From the NCBI GenBank assembly GCA_900768705.1, contig CAAGEB010000035.1, forward strand, positions 1 through 41,777: DNA of 41,777 bases. The letters are read 5' to 3'. Numbering within the stretch: the stretch's first letter is position 1; each line of letters opens with the position of its first letter. The notes below the pieces were generated by a model. That model was given only the letters and a program-made list of their open reading frames with translations, ran no database searches and was not told the origin of the DNA. This document shows positions 14,905-24,152 of this stretch, piece after piece. The position numbers and the translations under genes are program-made. The DNA is from Oscillospiraceae bacterium (GTDB taxonomy: Bacteria > Bacillota > Clostridia > Oscillospirales > Ruminococcaceae).

Positions 14905-16125
14905 CTATTCCACTTCAATTCCGAAGCGGTTGCAGAGCTTTGCCATACCGTCCTTAAACCCTGCTCCCACAGCGGAAATTTTCCATTCGCCTTTATATAA
15001 GTAAATTTCCATTGCAACAACGGTGGTTTCGTCGGACAGCTCATTCATTTTAAAGGATATCCTTTCGCTGTCTGTCCACAGCGCAGCCTGAGGATTGCGG
15101 ACGGAGGAAAAATTTCTGACGGTGCTGCCTGCATACACAGAGTAGGCGATTGTAATTTTCCGAATTTTTGGATCTGCCTTTGAAAGATCAATTTCCAGAT
15201 GACCGTCCGAGGGGAAATAAACCGCTTCTCCGTTGTCGGAGCGTTCGTTCCCGAAAAACACCAATCCGGTGTCTCCCGGAGCCTTTTCATTCTCGTCCAG
15301 CAGGAATAAATAGGGGTCAATATCCATATCCTGCGGTTTTTCGCAGGAGAAGTAAATCGAAAAATTATCTCCTGCATATTTCGTCAGAGAAACACGCTGC
15401 CCACGCTGTAAAGCGATTGCCGGGAGAAAGGTCTCCGGCATTGCCGCCACGGAAACCACATCCGTTTCCCGATTTTCGGTCACGGCAGGCTGTGAAGCCG
15501 GTCGTTCCGGAGCGGTGTAAATGCTTTTTCTGTCTGCGGGAGACGCACTTGACGAAGCTTTTCCCGTAACATATACACGCCGTGTAAAACGGCTTTTGAA
15601 CAGTATCTCCGCAAAGAGAATAGTTCCGGAAGCAAAACCGTTTACCGTCAGAACAATCTGATTTCTGCCCGTCTCGAGAACCCTCGGTTCAAGGCTTATC
15701 TCACTGCCCGAAGATACAATTTCCGTTTTTACCGGCACATTAACGGTAAAAATGAAGCTGTTGACAGTTTCCGAAGCAAAAGCTCCAAGCTCAAGGGTTC
15801 TGGGTATGTCCAAGGTACCGTCCTCTGCCCCGAAGCCCCGAACCTCGCCCAAAATTTCCACATTATTCACTGCGGCAGGCTTTTCTGCGGTTATGGCGGC
15901 GTCGGAGACGCTGCCCTCGGTAAGCTCCACACGAAGATTTTCCAGCGTTACTCCCGGAGAAGCAATGCTGATAACGCTGCCTCTTTTTGCCCAGACGGTG
16001 GTATTGTTGCCCACAATACGCATAGGCTTTGTGATTGTAACAGGACCCTCAAATTCTCCGGAAGGTAGGCTGAGAACCGTGCCGGGCGAGCTTGCGGCAA
16101 TTATATCACTGAGTTTGTCGGACAC
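14905..16125 (-). CDS. TerD-domain protein with N-terminal beta-helix-like region
   Basis: The 406-residue protein is about twice the length of ordinary TerD. Residues 1-110 read like a right-handed beta-helix (PSGEFEGPVTITKPMRIVG, then short repeating strands). Residues 110-190 look like a beta-rich domain, followed by a Ser/Pro linker to about residue 235. The C-terminal 170 residues are a TerD domain: LQRGQRVSLTKY, MDIDPYLFLLDENEKA, DTGLVFFGNERSD, and the family ending AVGAGFKDGMAKLCNRFG. TerD domains bind calcium through acidic residues in loops, and several of these are retained. It probably acts as an adaptor of the Ter system, cytoplasmic since there is no signal peptide. The beta-helix fusion is unusual. 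Confidence 0.85.
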   Translation of the reverse strand: MSDKLSDIIAASSPGTVLSLPSGEFEGPVTITKPMRIVGNNTTVWAKRGSVISIASPGVTLENLRVELTEGSVSDAAITAEKPAAVNNVEILGEVRGFGAEDGTLDIPRTLELGAFASETVNSFIFTVNVPVKTEIVSSGSEISLEPRVLETGRNQIVLTVNGFASGTILFAEILFKSRFTRRVYVTGKASSSASPADRKSIYTAPERPASQPAVTENRETDVVSVAAMPETFLPAIALQRGQRVSLTKYAGDNFSIYFSCEKPQDMDIDPYLFLLDENEKAPGDTGLVFFGNERSDNGEAVYFPSDGHLEIDLSKADPKIRKITIAYSVYAGSTVRNFSSVRNPQAALWTDSERISFKMNELSDETTVVAMEIYLYKGEWKISAVGAGFKDGMAKLCNRFGIEVE

Positions 16126-16168
16126 GGTTTCACCTCCTTCGGTAACATATTACGCCGTAAAAGAAAAA

Positions 16169-18904
16169 TTATTGTTTGTTTTTATCAGCCGCTTTGACAA
16201 TTGCCTTTCTGAGCAGGTCAATGGGGATAATGGACAGACCCATTCCCAGAATCAGCAGCCATTCGGGGCAGTTAAGACCCCAACCGCTGAGGATAGAGCC
16301 GCCAAGATAGGTCATAGCAATCTGAACTGCGGCAATTATTCCGAATACCGTCAGGAAGCCCTTGTTCCTGCTAAGATTATCGAACAGGTTGAACCGATCG
16401 GTGCGGGCGTTGAAGGCATTGAATACCGCAATAAAGATGAAGAATGCGAAGTAAGCTGTGTGAAGTATTGCGTGGGGTTCGTTTGCAATCTGAATATCAC
16501 GAATAAGACCCCACTGCTCCAGAAAGCTTACGGGATTGTTTTCGGGATAGCTGCCGAGAATAAGCATTGCCAGTGAAAGAATGAATGTCCAGCCTGCGCC
16601 GGTGATAATCTGCGACATCATATTTTTGCTGATAATCGGTTCGTCTCTGCGCTTGGGCTTTTCCTTCATGAACCGTGCAAGAGCGGGTTCTCCGCCGAAT
16701 GCCAGAGCAGCCAGAGTATCCATTACCAGATTTACCCACAAAATCTGAATTACAGACAGCGGGTTTGCAATGCCGATAATCGGGCAGATGAAGGAAATCA
16801 GTACCGCAGCCACATTGATGGTGAGCTGGAATACTATAAACTTTCTGATAGAGTTGAAAATCGTGCGTCCGTAAAGTATAGCACGGTCGATGGAGTTGAA
16901 GTTGTCGTCAAGAATAACAATATCGGAGGCTTCCTTTGCCACTTCCGTACCGCCGCCCATTGCAAAGCCCACATCGGCTTTTTTGAGGGCAGGGGAGTCG
17001 TTTACGCCGTCGCCGGTCATACCTGCAACCAGATTAAGCTCCTGCGCAATGCGAACCAGACGGCTCTTGTCGGAGGGAAGCGCACGGGCGATAACACGGA
17101 TATCCTTGAGCTTTGCTTTTACCTCTTCGTCCGACATAACGGAAAGCTCATCGGAGGTAAGCATAAGATTGCTGTCGGAATCAATAAGACCTGCTTCCTT
17201 TGCAATTGCAACTGCGGTTTCCTTGCGGTCGCCGGTAATCATTACAACCTGTACGCCTGCACCCTTAACTTCCTTGATAGCGGTGACGGATTCCGGACGA
17301 ACCTCGTCACGAATTCCGAGACAGCCCACCAGCGTCCAGTTGTTTCCGTCGGGAAGAGAATCCTCTCCCAAAGCGTCCTCGCTGGTTGCGATCGCCAGCA
17401 CACGGATTGCGCGGTTTGCCAGCTCGTCGATCTTTTCGTTAAGCTTTGTCATTGAGAAGGGCTGCTTTTTGCCGTCCTTGTCATAGTAGTGGGAGCAGCG
17501 CTGGAGAATTTTTTCGGGAGCGCCCTTGATAAGGGAAAGCTCATATTCTCCGTCAACCTGAGTTGCGGAATATTTATTGGTGGAGTTAAAAGGAATATTG
17601 CCCAGCTCAACAACCTCCGCATTGCAGGGATTGTCAATAGCAAAGCCGAGAATTGCACGCTCGGTGGCATTTCCGCCAAGCACTCTTCTGTCCTTGCCTT
17701 CACCGCTGATTATGGACAGGGTATTCTTGTGAATGGACAGGGAAAGCAGATCCTTCAGCTTTCCGTCAATGTCGTTCATGGTTTTGTACTCGTTAACGGC
17801 ACCGTCGATAAAGTTAATGGCTTCCAGCTTGCCCTTGGTGATTGTACCGGTTTTATCGGAGAAAAGGATATTCAGTGAACCTGCGGTTTCAATTCCCGCA
17901 ACCTTACGGACAAGGACATTGTCCTTGAGCATTTTGCCCATATTCTGTGCGGAAACAATGGCAATCATCAGCGGCAGACCTTCGGGTACCGCCATTACGA
18001 TGATGATAACCGCCAGCATAACCGCCTGAATTACCGCTTCCAGCAGAGCCGCCCAGGCAAAAACTCCGTCGGGAGCAAGGAACAGCATAGGATTGAAGCC
18101 TGTATCGAAAAGAATGGTTTTTGCCAGCATTGCAACAGCGATAGCAATACCGCCGATGTAGCCGAATTTGCTTATGCCGTTTGCCAGATTTCCCAGCTTG
18201 ACTTTAAGGGGAGTTTCACGGTCGTCCTCAACCTGAAGCTCGGAAGCGATTTTTCCGTAAACGCTCTTGTCGCCCACAATCGTAACCTGCATAACGGCGT
18301 TGCCGGAGCAAACCACAGCTCCTCTGAACACTTTATGCTCGTTGTCGAAATTGGTGTTTTCGTCGGTATCGGTCCAGCCCTCGGGAATTGCAATTTTCTT
18401 TGCCTCACGGCTTTCACCGTTAAGAACGGACTGATCAACCTTGATGTCGCCGTCGATAATTATACCGTCGGCAGGAATCTTGTCGCCTGACTGGAGCAGG
18501 ATTGCGTCGCCTACAACAATGTCATTGATTGCAACCTCAGTAATGACATTGTTTCTGTAAACCTTGCACATAATCCTGGAAGCCTCTTCCTGAAGCTTCT
18601 GGAAAGCGTTTTCGTTGCGGTATTCCGAGAAGGTGGAAACCAGCGTTGCAAGACAGATTGCAATGAATATTCCCAACGGTTCAAACCACTCGGGTGCGCC
18701 GCTCTTGATAACTCCCGTATATCCCAGCACCGAGAGAACCACATTTATCAGCAGTGCTACGATCAGAATTTTAATCATCGGGTCGCCGAGATTATCCTTG
18801 AGTTTGTCCCAGAAGCTCTCATGAGCCTGTTCTGTCATTGAGTTGTCGCCGTATTTCTGTTTGCTTTCTGCGGCTTCCTTGTCGGTAAGTCCAAATTTCT
18901 GCAT
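16169..18904 (-). CDS. Calcium-type P-type ATPase
   Basis: The 911-residue protein is a full-length P2-type cation ATPase. It has an actuator-domain segment (DIVVGDAILLQSGDKIPADG), the phosphorylation site DKTGTITKGKL, the nucleotide-binding region, the hinge motif MTGDGVNDSPALKKADVGFA, and transmembrane helices including VMAVPEGLPLMIAI. The PEGLP motif is typical of Ca2+ pumps of the SERCA/PMCA group, so calcium export is the likely role, although related pumps move Mn2+. In the operon it sits between the kinase and the TerD fusion, which fits a Ter system that senses calcium. No TerC transporter is encoded here, and this pump may take its place. ATG 18904 has AGGAGGA upstream. Confidence 0.92.
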   Translation of the reverse strand: MQKFGLTDKEAAESKQKYGDNSMTEQAHESFWDKLKDNLGDPMIKILIVALLINVVLSVLGYTGVIKSGAPEWFEPLGIFIAICLATLVSTFSEYRNENAFQKLQEEASRIMCKVYRNNVITEVAINDIVVGDAILLQSGDKIPADGIIIDGDIKVDQSVLNGESREAKKIAIPEGWTDTDENTNFDNEHKVFRGAVVCSGNAVMQVTIVGDKSVYGKIASELQVEDDRETPLKVKLGNLANGISKFGYIGGIAIAVAMLAKTILFDTGFNPMLFLAPDGVFAWAALLEAVIQAVMLAVIIIVMAVPEGLPLMIAIVSAQNMGKMLKDNVLVRKVAGIETAGSLNILFSDKTGTITKGKLEAINFIDGAVNEYKTMNDIDGKLKDLLSLSIHKNTLSIISGEGKDRRVLGGNATERAILGFAIDNPCNAEVVELGNIPFNSTNKYSATQVDGEYELSLIKGAPEKILQRCSHYYDKDGKKQPFSMTKLNEKIDELANRAIRVLAIATSEDALGEDSLPDGNNWTLVGCLGIRDEVRPESVTAIKEVKGAGVQVVMITGDRKETAVAIAKEAGLIDSDSNLMLTSDELSVMSDEEVKAKLKDIRVIARALPSDKSRLVRIAQELNLVAGMTGDGVNDSPALKKADVGFAMGGGTEVAKEASDIVILDDNFNSIDRAILYGRTIFNSIRKFIVFQLTINVAAVLISFICPIIGIANPLSVIQILWVNLVMDTLAALAFGGEPALARFMKEKPKRRDEPIISKNMMSQIITGAGWTFILSLAMLILGSYPENNPVSFLEQWGLIRDIQIANEPHAILHTAYFAFFIFIAVFNAFNARTDRFNLFDNLSRNKGFLTVFGIIAAVQIAMTYLGGSILSGWGLNCPEWLLILGMGLSIIPIDLLRKAIVKAADKNKQ

Positions 18905-18959
18905 TGATTGATTTTCCTCCTGTTATGTTGTGATGCACCCTGCGGTGCGGATTATTTGT

Positions 18960-20432
18960 TCAGCTGATATTGACCTCGCAAAGCAGACCGTTTTCCTTGT
19001 CCGTCATTCGGAAAACCGCAGAGTTTTTCAGCTCAACTGCGCTTCCCTTGGGAACAAGCCTGCCTGAGGGAGACATCATGCCTTCTATTCCGTTGTTTAC
19101 GAGGAGCCACATTCCCTTGTAGAAAGCTATGTAAGCTCTCATTTCCGGGTCTGCTTTTTCGTCGTTGTGGATATTTGAATAAATATGCCAATCAAAAAGC
19201 GGCATTCCGTCATACACCACCACATCGCTTTTTGCACGGTAAATGCCTTTTTTCCCCCGTATTTCGCTTTTGAAATCCAGTCGTATTATTTTATTTTCCG
19301 TTCTTGTTCCGCAGAACGGACATACGGGATTATTTTCGTCCCGAAGAATAAACCACTTTTTCGCGCAGGCGGAATTGCGGCAGGGAACCAGCCTGTCCCA
19401 TGCACGAAGCAGTTCCCGTTCCCATTCCATGGCGGTGGGACGCTCGGAGGGATTGTGAAGCCCGTCCACAAATGCCCGAAGGAACAGCTTTTCCAGTCCC
19501 TTTGACAGAGATTGTATTGTAACCGAAAGATCCGGGGGACGGTTCGAGGTATCATTGGGATTTTCTATGAAAGTCGCCTTTGAGCCGAACGCCAGAAAAT
19601 CGTCCTCCTCTGCGTCCTTGCTGTAAATTTTCGGACCGATAAGGGGGTGTCTGAAAAAAAGATATTCGTAAATCAGCACAGGCAGTGCGTGCAGATCCGT
19701 TGTAACGCAGGGAAGCGCACGGCGGGAATCGTCAAAATCCATTCCGAGGGTGGCAAGAACCTCGGGAGCAATATAACCCCGTGTTCCGCATACCTCGGGA
19801 GCATACTTGTTGGGAACCACCAGCGAATCAATGTCAATAACCACCGATGTGCCGGTTTTCGGGTCGATAAGCACATTGTTGCAGGAAAGGTCGGAATGTG
19901 CCAGACCTGCCTGATGCATTCTGCGGATTGAACGGGACAGACCAATGGCAATTTTCAGCATTGAACGGAAGTCACCCCGTTCTTCGGGAGCAAGATACTT
20001 TCTGTTTCTCCCGGTAAACCAGTTGGATTTCTTGTCCTTGCCTCTGAGATTAAGCACTGTCGAGGCATTGGCGTCAAAAAAGAAATTCTGCGGGTAAGTG
20101 GGGCAGACAATGCCGAACTCGGGACTTGTGACAATTGCCACGGGCCAACAGAAACGCCGTCGGAAATATTCGGCGGTACGCTCGGTATTCCCCACTGCTC
20201 CTCCGTCCCGTTCGGACAGGGTAGGATTGTAAATTCCTACTATGGTGCGGATTCGTTCCTGCATACGAGGATTCATACTGTCCCGGGGATTGTTGAAAAA
20301 TTGTACGGCATATTTTTTGTCGGGAGTAAAAAAGGTGTGCTTCATACCGCCCCTGGGAGCGTTGGCATCGTACACATATTCGATTGTATTGCCGTTTTCC
20401 AGCACGGCGGTTAAAATTTCACCGCTTAACAT
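18960..20432 (-). CDS. Ter-associated protein kinase-like protein with zinc ribbon
   Basis: Residues from about 20 to 340 form a eukaryotic-type kinase fold. The catalytic loop is HSDLSCNNVLID (HRD as HSD, with the Asn kept), the metal-binding motif is DID in place of DFG, and CGTRGYIAPEV is the APE-type helix. The usual beta-3 Lys context (VAxK) reads YAVQFF, with Gln where Lys is expected, so ATP binding may be altered. After the kinase comes a zinc ribbon (CRNSACAKKW, then CPFCGTR) and a beta-rich C-terminal domain. It lies 26 bases downstream of a PP2C phosphatase gene, giving a kinase-phosphatase pair typical of Ter/VWA clusters. Substrates are unknown; TerY or TerD proteins are candidates. 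Confidence 0.85.
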   Translation of the reverse strand: MLSGEILTAVLENGNTIEYVYDANAPRGGMKHTFFTPDKKYAVQFFNNPRDSMNPRMQERIRTIVGIYNPTLSERDGGAVGNTERTAEYFRRRFCWPVAIVTSPEFGIVCPTYPQNFFFDANASTVLNLRGKDKKSNWFTGRNRKYLAPEERGDFRSMLKIAIGLSRSIRRMHQAGLAHSDLSCNNVLIDPKTGTSVVIDIDSLVVPNKYAPEVCGTRGYIAPEVLATLGMDFDDSRRALPCVTTDLHALPVLIYEYLFFRHPLIGPKIYSKDAEEDDFLAFGSKATFIENPNDTSNRPPDLSVTIQSLSKGLEKLFLRAFVDGLHNPSERPTAMEWERELLRAWDRLVPCRNSACAKKWFILRDENNPVCPFCGTRTENKIIRLDFKSEIRGKKGIYRAKSDVVVYDGMPLFDWHIYSNIHNDEKADPEMRAYIAFYKGMWLLVNNGIEGMMSPSGRLVPKGSAVELKNSAVFRMTDKENGLLCEVNIS

Positions 20433-20458
20433 AATTTCACATCTCCGGACTATGTGTT

Positions 20459-21922
20459 TTATTCAATATCGGGATTATCTTTTAAGCGTATAACAGCCAG
20501 CGTCCTGTCGTCGAAGCTTCCACGCTCGTTGTAGTTATCGAGCCAGACCCGAAGCCGTTCCACGGGAGTGTCTCCGATATTCATACGGAAAGCCTCCAGA
20601 GAATGGCATCTGAGCGCTTCCCGTTTATCCCACAGAGCATTCATAGCCTCTTCGGAATTGTCGGAAAGCAGCTGTTTGGCGTATTGCAGTGCCACGCTCT
20701 GACGGCTCATTGAAACTGATTTGAAACGGATAGGCGCCGGGTCTTCTCCCGCCGTAAGCTCGCCACTCATAGGAAGAATACCGTTCAGGCACAAATCCAG
20801 ATACAGTCTTCCCAGCATCGGAATTCCGGGAAAATAGTCGTCTGCCACGCCGTCGCTCATAAGCATTATTATATCCGAAGTCCCGCGGCTTACACGGGTT
20901 TTGCCGGCGATAACCTCGGGACGGATATTCTTTTCGGATAAAAAGTCGGTTTCGCCCGAAAAAGCACCGCTGTCAGCTTCGCCCAGCAGCTTGATATTCC
21001 GTGAGGAATCCGCCGAGCTGTCGATGGCGCAGATACATCCGTCTCCGATTTGCACGCTTGCAGCAAAAACCTGTCTGCTTTTTGCGGTGACAAGGGGTAC
21101 TGCCACAACGGCAAGAAAGGTGGTGTACATATCGGAAATTATCGGTTGGCGTCCGAGAGCGTTTATGTAGCTTTCGTCCTCGGAGATTTCCGCCAGCCTA
21201 TTCTGCTGAGCCTTGAAGGCAATTTCGGCAGACTGCCGAACAACGGCGGCGACTTTCGATGCCGCAGACATAAATTCCGGGGAGTTCAATTCTGCGCACA
21301 GACCCATTTTAATCTGAGCCTTATCCTCAAAAAGCCTGCCCAGTTCTTCCTTCAGAAATTTCACCGCTGCTTCGGAGCTTACACGGGAACCTATCCTTGA
21401 AAGCTTTTTCGAGCCTGCTCCATCGCATACAACCGCAGCGACGAAATCTTCCGAACAAGCGGTTTCAAAATAGTCGTCGCAGTTGGTACCCTCGTGCTTA
21501 TGCTTTTTTCCCCGCACTCTTGCGGCGATAATCTCCGCATTGCCGGAACCGCTCTGCTTTTCGTGAAATTCGGTATGAATTTCCGTGCCGTCGTCGGTAA
21601 TTTCCCTGTAATTCCATACGGAGGCGGTATGTTCCATAACCTCCATATCCGAAAGCTTTTTCGCCGGCGGGGGAGTACTCTCGGAAACAGCGAAGCCGGT
21701 TTTTTTCGATTCTTCGGAATTACCGTTGGGGATATGATTATCCTCCGCTTCGGAAGATCCTGTCTTTGCAGATGTATCTGCCGAAGGCTTTTCCGTGCTT
21801 GCGGGGCTTTTTTCCAGACTTTGCACGGTGGCAAGATATTCCCTGGCGGTCATAACGCCCATAGCCGCAGAGGGACCGATTGCGGGCTGTTCCTCCGGTT
21901 TCGGAGAATTGTTATTGTCCAT
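20459..21922 (-). CDS. PP2C-family serine/threonine phosphatase
   Basis: The first 125 residues are Ser/Pro/Glu-rich and probably disordered. The PP2C domain runs from about residue 130 to 480, with HEGTNCDDYF, VAAVVCDGAGSKKLSRIGS, QIGDGCICAID, IMLMSDGVADDYFPG and SFDDRTLAVIRLK. These supply the acidic residues that bind Mn2+/Mg2+ in the family, so the enzyme should be active. It probably reverses the action of the kinase encoded next. It lies between the VWA protein (37 bases upstream) and the kinase (26 bases downstream). No membrane segment is present, so it acts in the cytoplasm. Confidence 0.9.
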   Translation of the reverse strand: MDNNNSPKPEEQPAIGPSAAMGVMTAREYLATVQSLEKSPASTEKPSADTSAKTGSSEAEDNHIPNGNSEESKKTGFAVSESTPPPAKKLSDMEVMEHTASVWNYREITDDGTEIHTEFHEKQSGSGNAEIIAARVRGKKHKHEGTNCDDYFETACSEDFVAAVVCDGAGSKKLSRIGSRVSSEAAVKFLKEELGRLFEDKAQIKMGLCAELNSPEFMSAASKVAAVVRQSAEIAFKAQQNRLAEISEDESYINALGRQPIISDMYTTFLAVVAVPLVTAKSRQVFAASVQIGDGCICAIDSSADSSRNIKLLGEADSGAFSGETDFLSEKNIRPEVIAGKTRVSRGTSDIIMLMSDGVADDYFPGIPMLGRLYLDLCLNGILPMSGELTAGEDPAPIRFKSVSMSRQSVALQYAKQLLSDNSEEAMNALWDKREALRCHSLEAFRMNIGDTPVERLRVWLDNYNERGSFDDRTLAVIRLKDNPDIE

Positions 21923-21959
21923 AAATGCCGCCTTTCATAGCTGGTAGGTTTACCGGACA

Positions 21960-22601
21960 TCAGGGTACGATAACAAAGCCCTGAGGAGGCGGGGGAAGTT
22001 CGATTGCCTCTCCCGGCTTGGCGTCAATGCTCTTGGAGGAAGCCTTGATTGAGCTGGAAACCCAGGCGAAGAACTGCGCCATATCTCCGGCAGTAAGGTT
22101 ATTCATCATCAGAACATTATTGGTAATTTTCTTGAGAGTGTTGGAGTTGGCGTTGGCACCTGCGCCGCAGGCTATGATGTTGCCAACTGAAACCTTCTTT
22201 ATGGCTTCGATACCCTCGTCAAGATTGTCCGTGGGAGCGCCGTCGGTCATAAGGAACACCAGAGGCTTCCAGTCGCCCTTCTGTGTATCGGTGGTTTTGC
22301 GAACCTCATTGCTTATGCAGTCGGCAAGAACCTTCAGCGCGCCTCCGAGAGCAGTGGCTCCTCCTGCCTGTATCTGCGGCTCTTTGAATACCATAAGCTC
22401 GGTAAGCGGGGTAATCTGCCGTGCGGAGCTGTCGAAGGTGATGATTGACAGAAAAGCTGTTTCCAGTGCCTGCGGATCGCCTTTAAGCTCGGAAATCAGG
22501 GTTTTGATCCCCTGTTTTACGGCTTCAATCGGTTCGCCTGCCATAGAGCCGCTGCAATCAAGCAGCAGATACACGGGCAGTCGTCTTATATAATCGGACA
22601 T
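21960..22601 (-). CDS. terY: TerY-like von Willebrand factor A domain protein
   Basis: The 213-residue protein is a single VWA domain starting at residue 5. The metal-ion-dependent adhesion site is complete: DCSGSM, the Thr in GGATALGGAL, and MTDGAPTD. The C-terminus ends with a proline-rich GEAIELPPPPQGF tail. TerY proteins are cytoplasmic and associate with kinase and phosphatase partners in tellurite-resistance and stress clusters. Here the PP2C and kinase genes follow directly. AAGGGAG precedes the ATG and a consensus promoter is centred about 60 bases upstream (22645-22673), so this gene can start a sub-operon. Confidence 0.9.
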   Translation of the reverse strand: MSDYIRRLPVYLLLDCSGSMAGEPIEAVKQGIKTLISELKGDPQALETAFLSIITFDSSARQITPLTELMVFKEPQIQAGGATALGGALKVLADCISNEVRKTTDTQKGDWKPLVFLMTDGAPTDNLDEGIEAIKKVSVGNIIACGAGANANSNTLKKITNNVLMMNNLTAGDMAQFFAWVSSSIKASSKSIDAKPGEAIELPPPPQGFVIVP

Positions 22602-22644
22602 AATAAACTCCCTTTCGTTGTAAGTGATAATGTCATTACTCTAT

Positions 22645-22673
22645 ATTATAACTCATTTATATGTTTCTGTCAA
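22645..22673 (-). promoter_or_regulatory. Sigma-A promoter before terY
   Basis: On the minus strand TTGACA (22668-22673) and TATAAT (22645-22650) are separated by exactly 17 bases. It lies in the gap between the tailed TerD gene and terY, so the downstream seven genes may be expressed independently of the three terD genes. Confidence 0.8.
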
Positions 22674-22714
22674 GTGGTTTTGAACCCGCCGAAGAATTCG
22701 GTATGCATATAAAA

Positions 22715-23494
22715 TTACCTGTCTGTATGCCCGAAGGTGGGCTGTGGCATTCCGGAGGGCCTTTGTGTTACCGTGGATTTCGGCAAACCCTCCTCTGCTC
22801 CGAAAACGGCACGGGGAATGTTTCCTGTCTGTACCGTGCTGTATTGCGCCGAAGTCTGTGTATTCGCAGCTTGGCTTGCCGAGGCATTACGGCTGACAGA
22901 CGGTGCTGAAGGACTTTCCGAGCCTCCCGACCGGGGAATATCCCGGGAAGCAAAGGCAGCCTGAGCGTTGTTTGCCGCGGGAGCCGCCTCTTCGCCGCCG
23001 AAGCTTCGCAAAAGGTCTCCCAGACCTCCGTTAAAACCTCTTGCCACCGCCGCAAATCGCCACACATCCTTCTTGTAAATTTCAATGGATATGATTGCTT
23101 TCTCCGAGCCGAATTCGCTTCCGCTCAGAACCATTTCCGCAGCGGTCTGACCGTTCTGGAGCAATCTGACGGTGTGAGACGAAATATTCCCCATATTTCC
23201 GCCGCCGTCAATGCTGACGGTAAAAACCAGCTTGCGGATAAACTCGGGCAGCTTTGCCGTATTAACCGCAAAAACCGCTCCCTGTCCCTTGGGGGCGTAG
23301 GTTATTTCTCCTTCGGGAGAGCTGCACTGATTATAAAACACCATATAGCGGTCATCGGAAAGCTTTTCGGATTCGTCCACTCCGAAGCAGCAGAAATCGC
23401 AGCTGCTGCCGCCGGAAACGCTCATTTCCACTGAAAATTCCGATGCGCTGTTCAGGTAATTATCCAGCTTGTCTCTGAATCCTCGCTGTATCAT
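22715..23494 (-). CDS. TerD-family protein with disordered C-terminal tail
   Basis: Residues 1-165 form a TerD-like domain (FCCFGVDESEKLSDDRYMVF, NQCSSPEGEITYAP, EIYKKDVWRFAAVARGFNGG). About 90 residues rich in Ser, Ala, Pro, Thr and Gln follow and are probably disordered. The start is ATG 23494 with GGAGGG just upstream; an in-frame ATG at 23512 would place that ribosome site inside the gene. It is third in the operon behind two compact TerD genes. The family binds calcium, but the acidic Ca2+-loop residues are less well kept here than in the two neighbours, so this copy may be a scaffold. Its specific role is unknown. Confidence 0.85.
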   Translation of the reverse strand: MIQRGFRDKLDNYLNSASEFSVEMSVSGGSSCDFCCFGVDESEKLSDDRYMVFYNQCSSPEGEITYAPKGQGAVFAVNTAKLPEFIRKLVFTVSIDGGGNMGNISSHTVRLLQNGQTAAEMVLSGSEFGSEKAIISIEIYKKDVWRFAAVARGFNGGLGDLLRSFGGEEAAPAANNAQAAFASRDIPRSGGSESPSAPSVSRNASASQAANTQTSAQYSTVQTGNIPRAVFGAEEGLPKSTVTQRPSGMPQPTFGHTDR

Positions 23495-23544
23495 ATTCCC
23501 TCCGTAAAACAAAGGGGCACAGAAAACTCTGCGCCCGGTGTTGC

Positions 23545-24129
23545 TTATACATTAACGCCGTAGTTCCTGCAAAGTGCCTCCAGACCGCCCTGATAGCCTG
23601 CGCCTACCGCATTGAACTTCCAGTCGCCGTCTTTCTTGTAAATTTCACAGACAACCAGTGCTGTTTCAATGGAAAATTCCTCTGCCAGATCGAATTTCAG
23701 CTCCTCAATGCCCACCATATCGTTTTCGTTTTCCATTTTCGCAACACGGACATAGGCGTTGGAAACCTGACCGAAATTCTGATTGCGTACCTGAGCGTCG
23801 TAAATCGTAACGGTAATGGCGATTTTCTGAACATCTGCCGGAACCTTGGTGAAGTCGATGATAAGCACCTCGTCATCGCCTTCGCCTTCGCCTGTCAAGT
23901 TATCTCCGGTGTGGCGAACAGCACCCTCGGGGCTTTTCAGATTGCCGTAGAAAACGAAATCCTCGTCCTTGCGGACTTTTCCGTTTGCGCCCAGCATAAA
24001 CGCACAGGCATCAAGGTCGAAGTCATAGCCGCTGTCGTAACGGTTGGTATCCCAGCCCAGACCGATAAGGGCGTGAGTCATATTTTTGTCAAGGCTTACA
24101 CGCTGACCCTTTGAAAGATTAACACTCAT
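23545..24129 (-). CDS. terD: TerD-family calcium-binding stress protein
   Basis: The 194-residue protein is a canonical TerD. It starts MSVNLSKGQRVSLDK, has GLGWDTNRYDSGYDFDLDAC (the acidic calcium-binding loop), FVFYGNLKSPEGAVRHTGDN, and ends AVGAGYQGGLEALCRNYGV. TerD proteins are cytoplasmic and linked to tellurite, oxidative and phage stress. The start is ATG 24129, 34 codons inside a longer frame, because GGAGGAAAT lies directly before it and the family opening begins there. It follows another TerD gene by 23 bases and is clearly a paralogue of it. Confidence 0.94.
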   Translation of the reverse strand: MSVNLSKGQRVSLDKNMTHALIGLGWDTNRYDSGYDFDLDACAFMLGANGKVRKDEDFVFYGNLKSPEGAVRHTGDNLTGEGEGDDEVLIIDFTKVPADVQKIAITVTIYDAQVRNQNFGQVSNAYVRVAKMENENDMVGIEELKFDLAEEFSIETALVVCEIYKKDGDWKFNAVGAGYQGGLEALCRNYGVNV

Positions 24130-24152
24130 TGATATTTCCTCCTTGTTTCGGA

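Noticed and set aside
15752..16576. Plus-strand frame of 274 codons spanning the TerD fusion and ATPase ends
   Set aside because: It crosses two genuine minus-strand genes and encodes no coherent protein.
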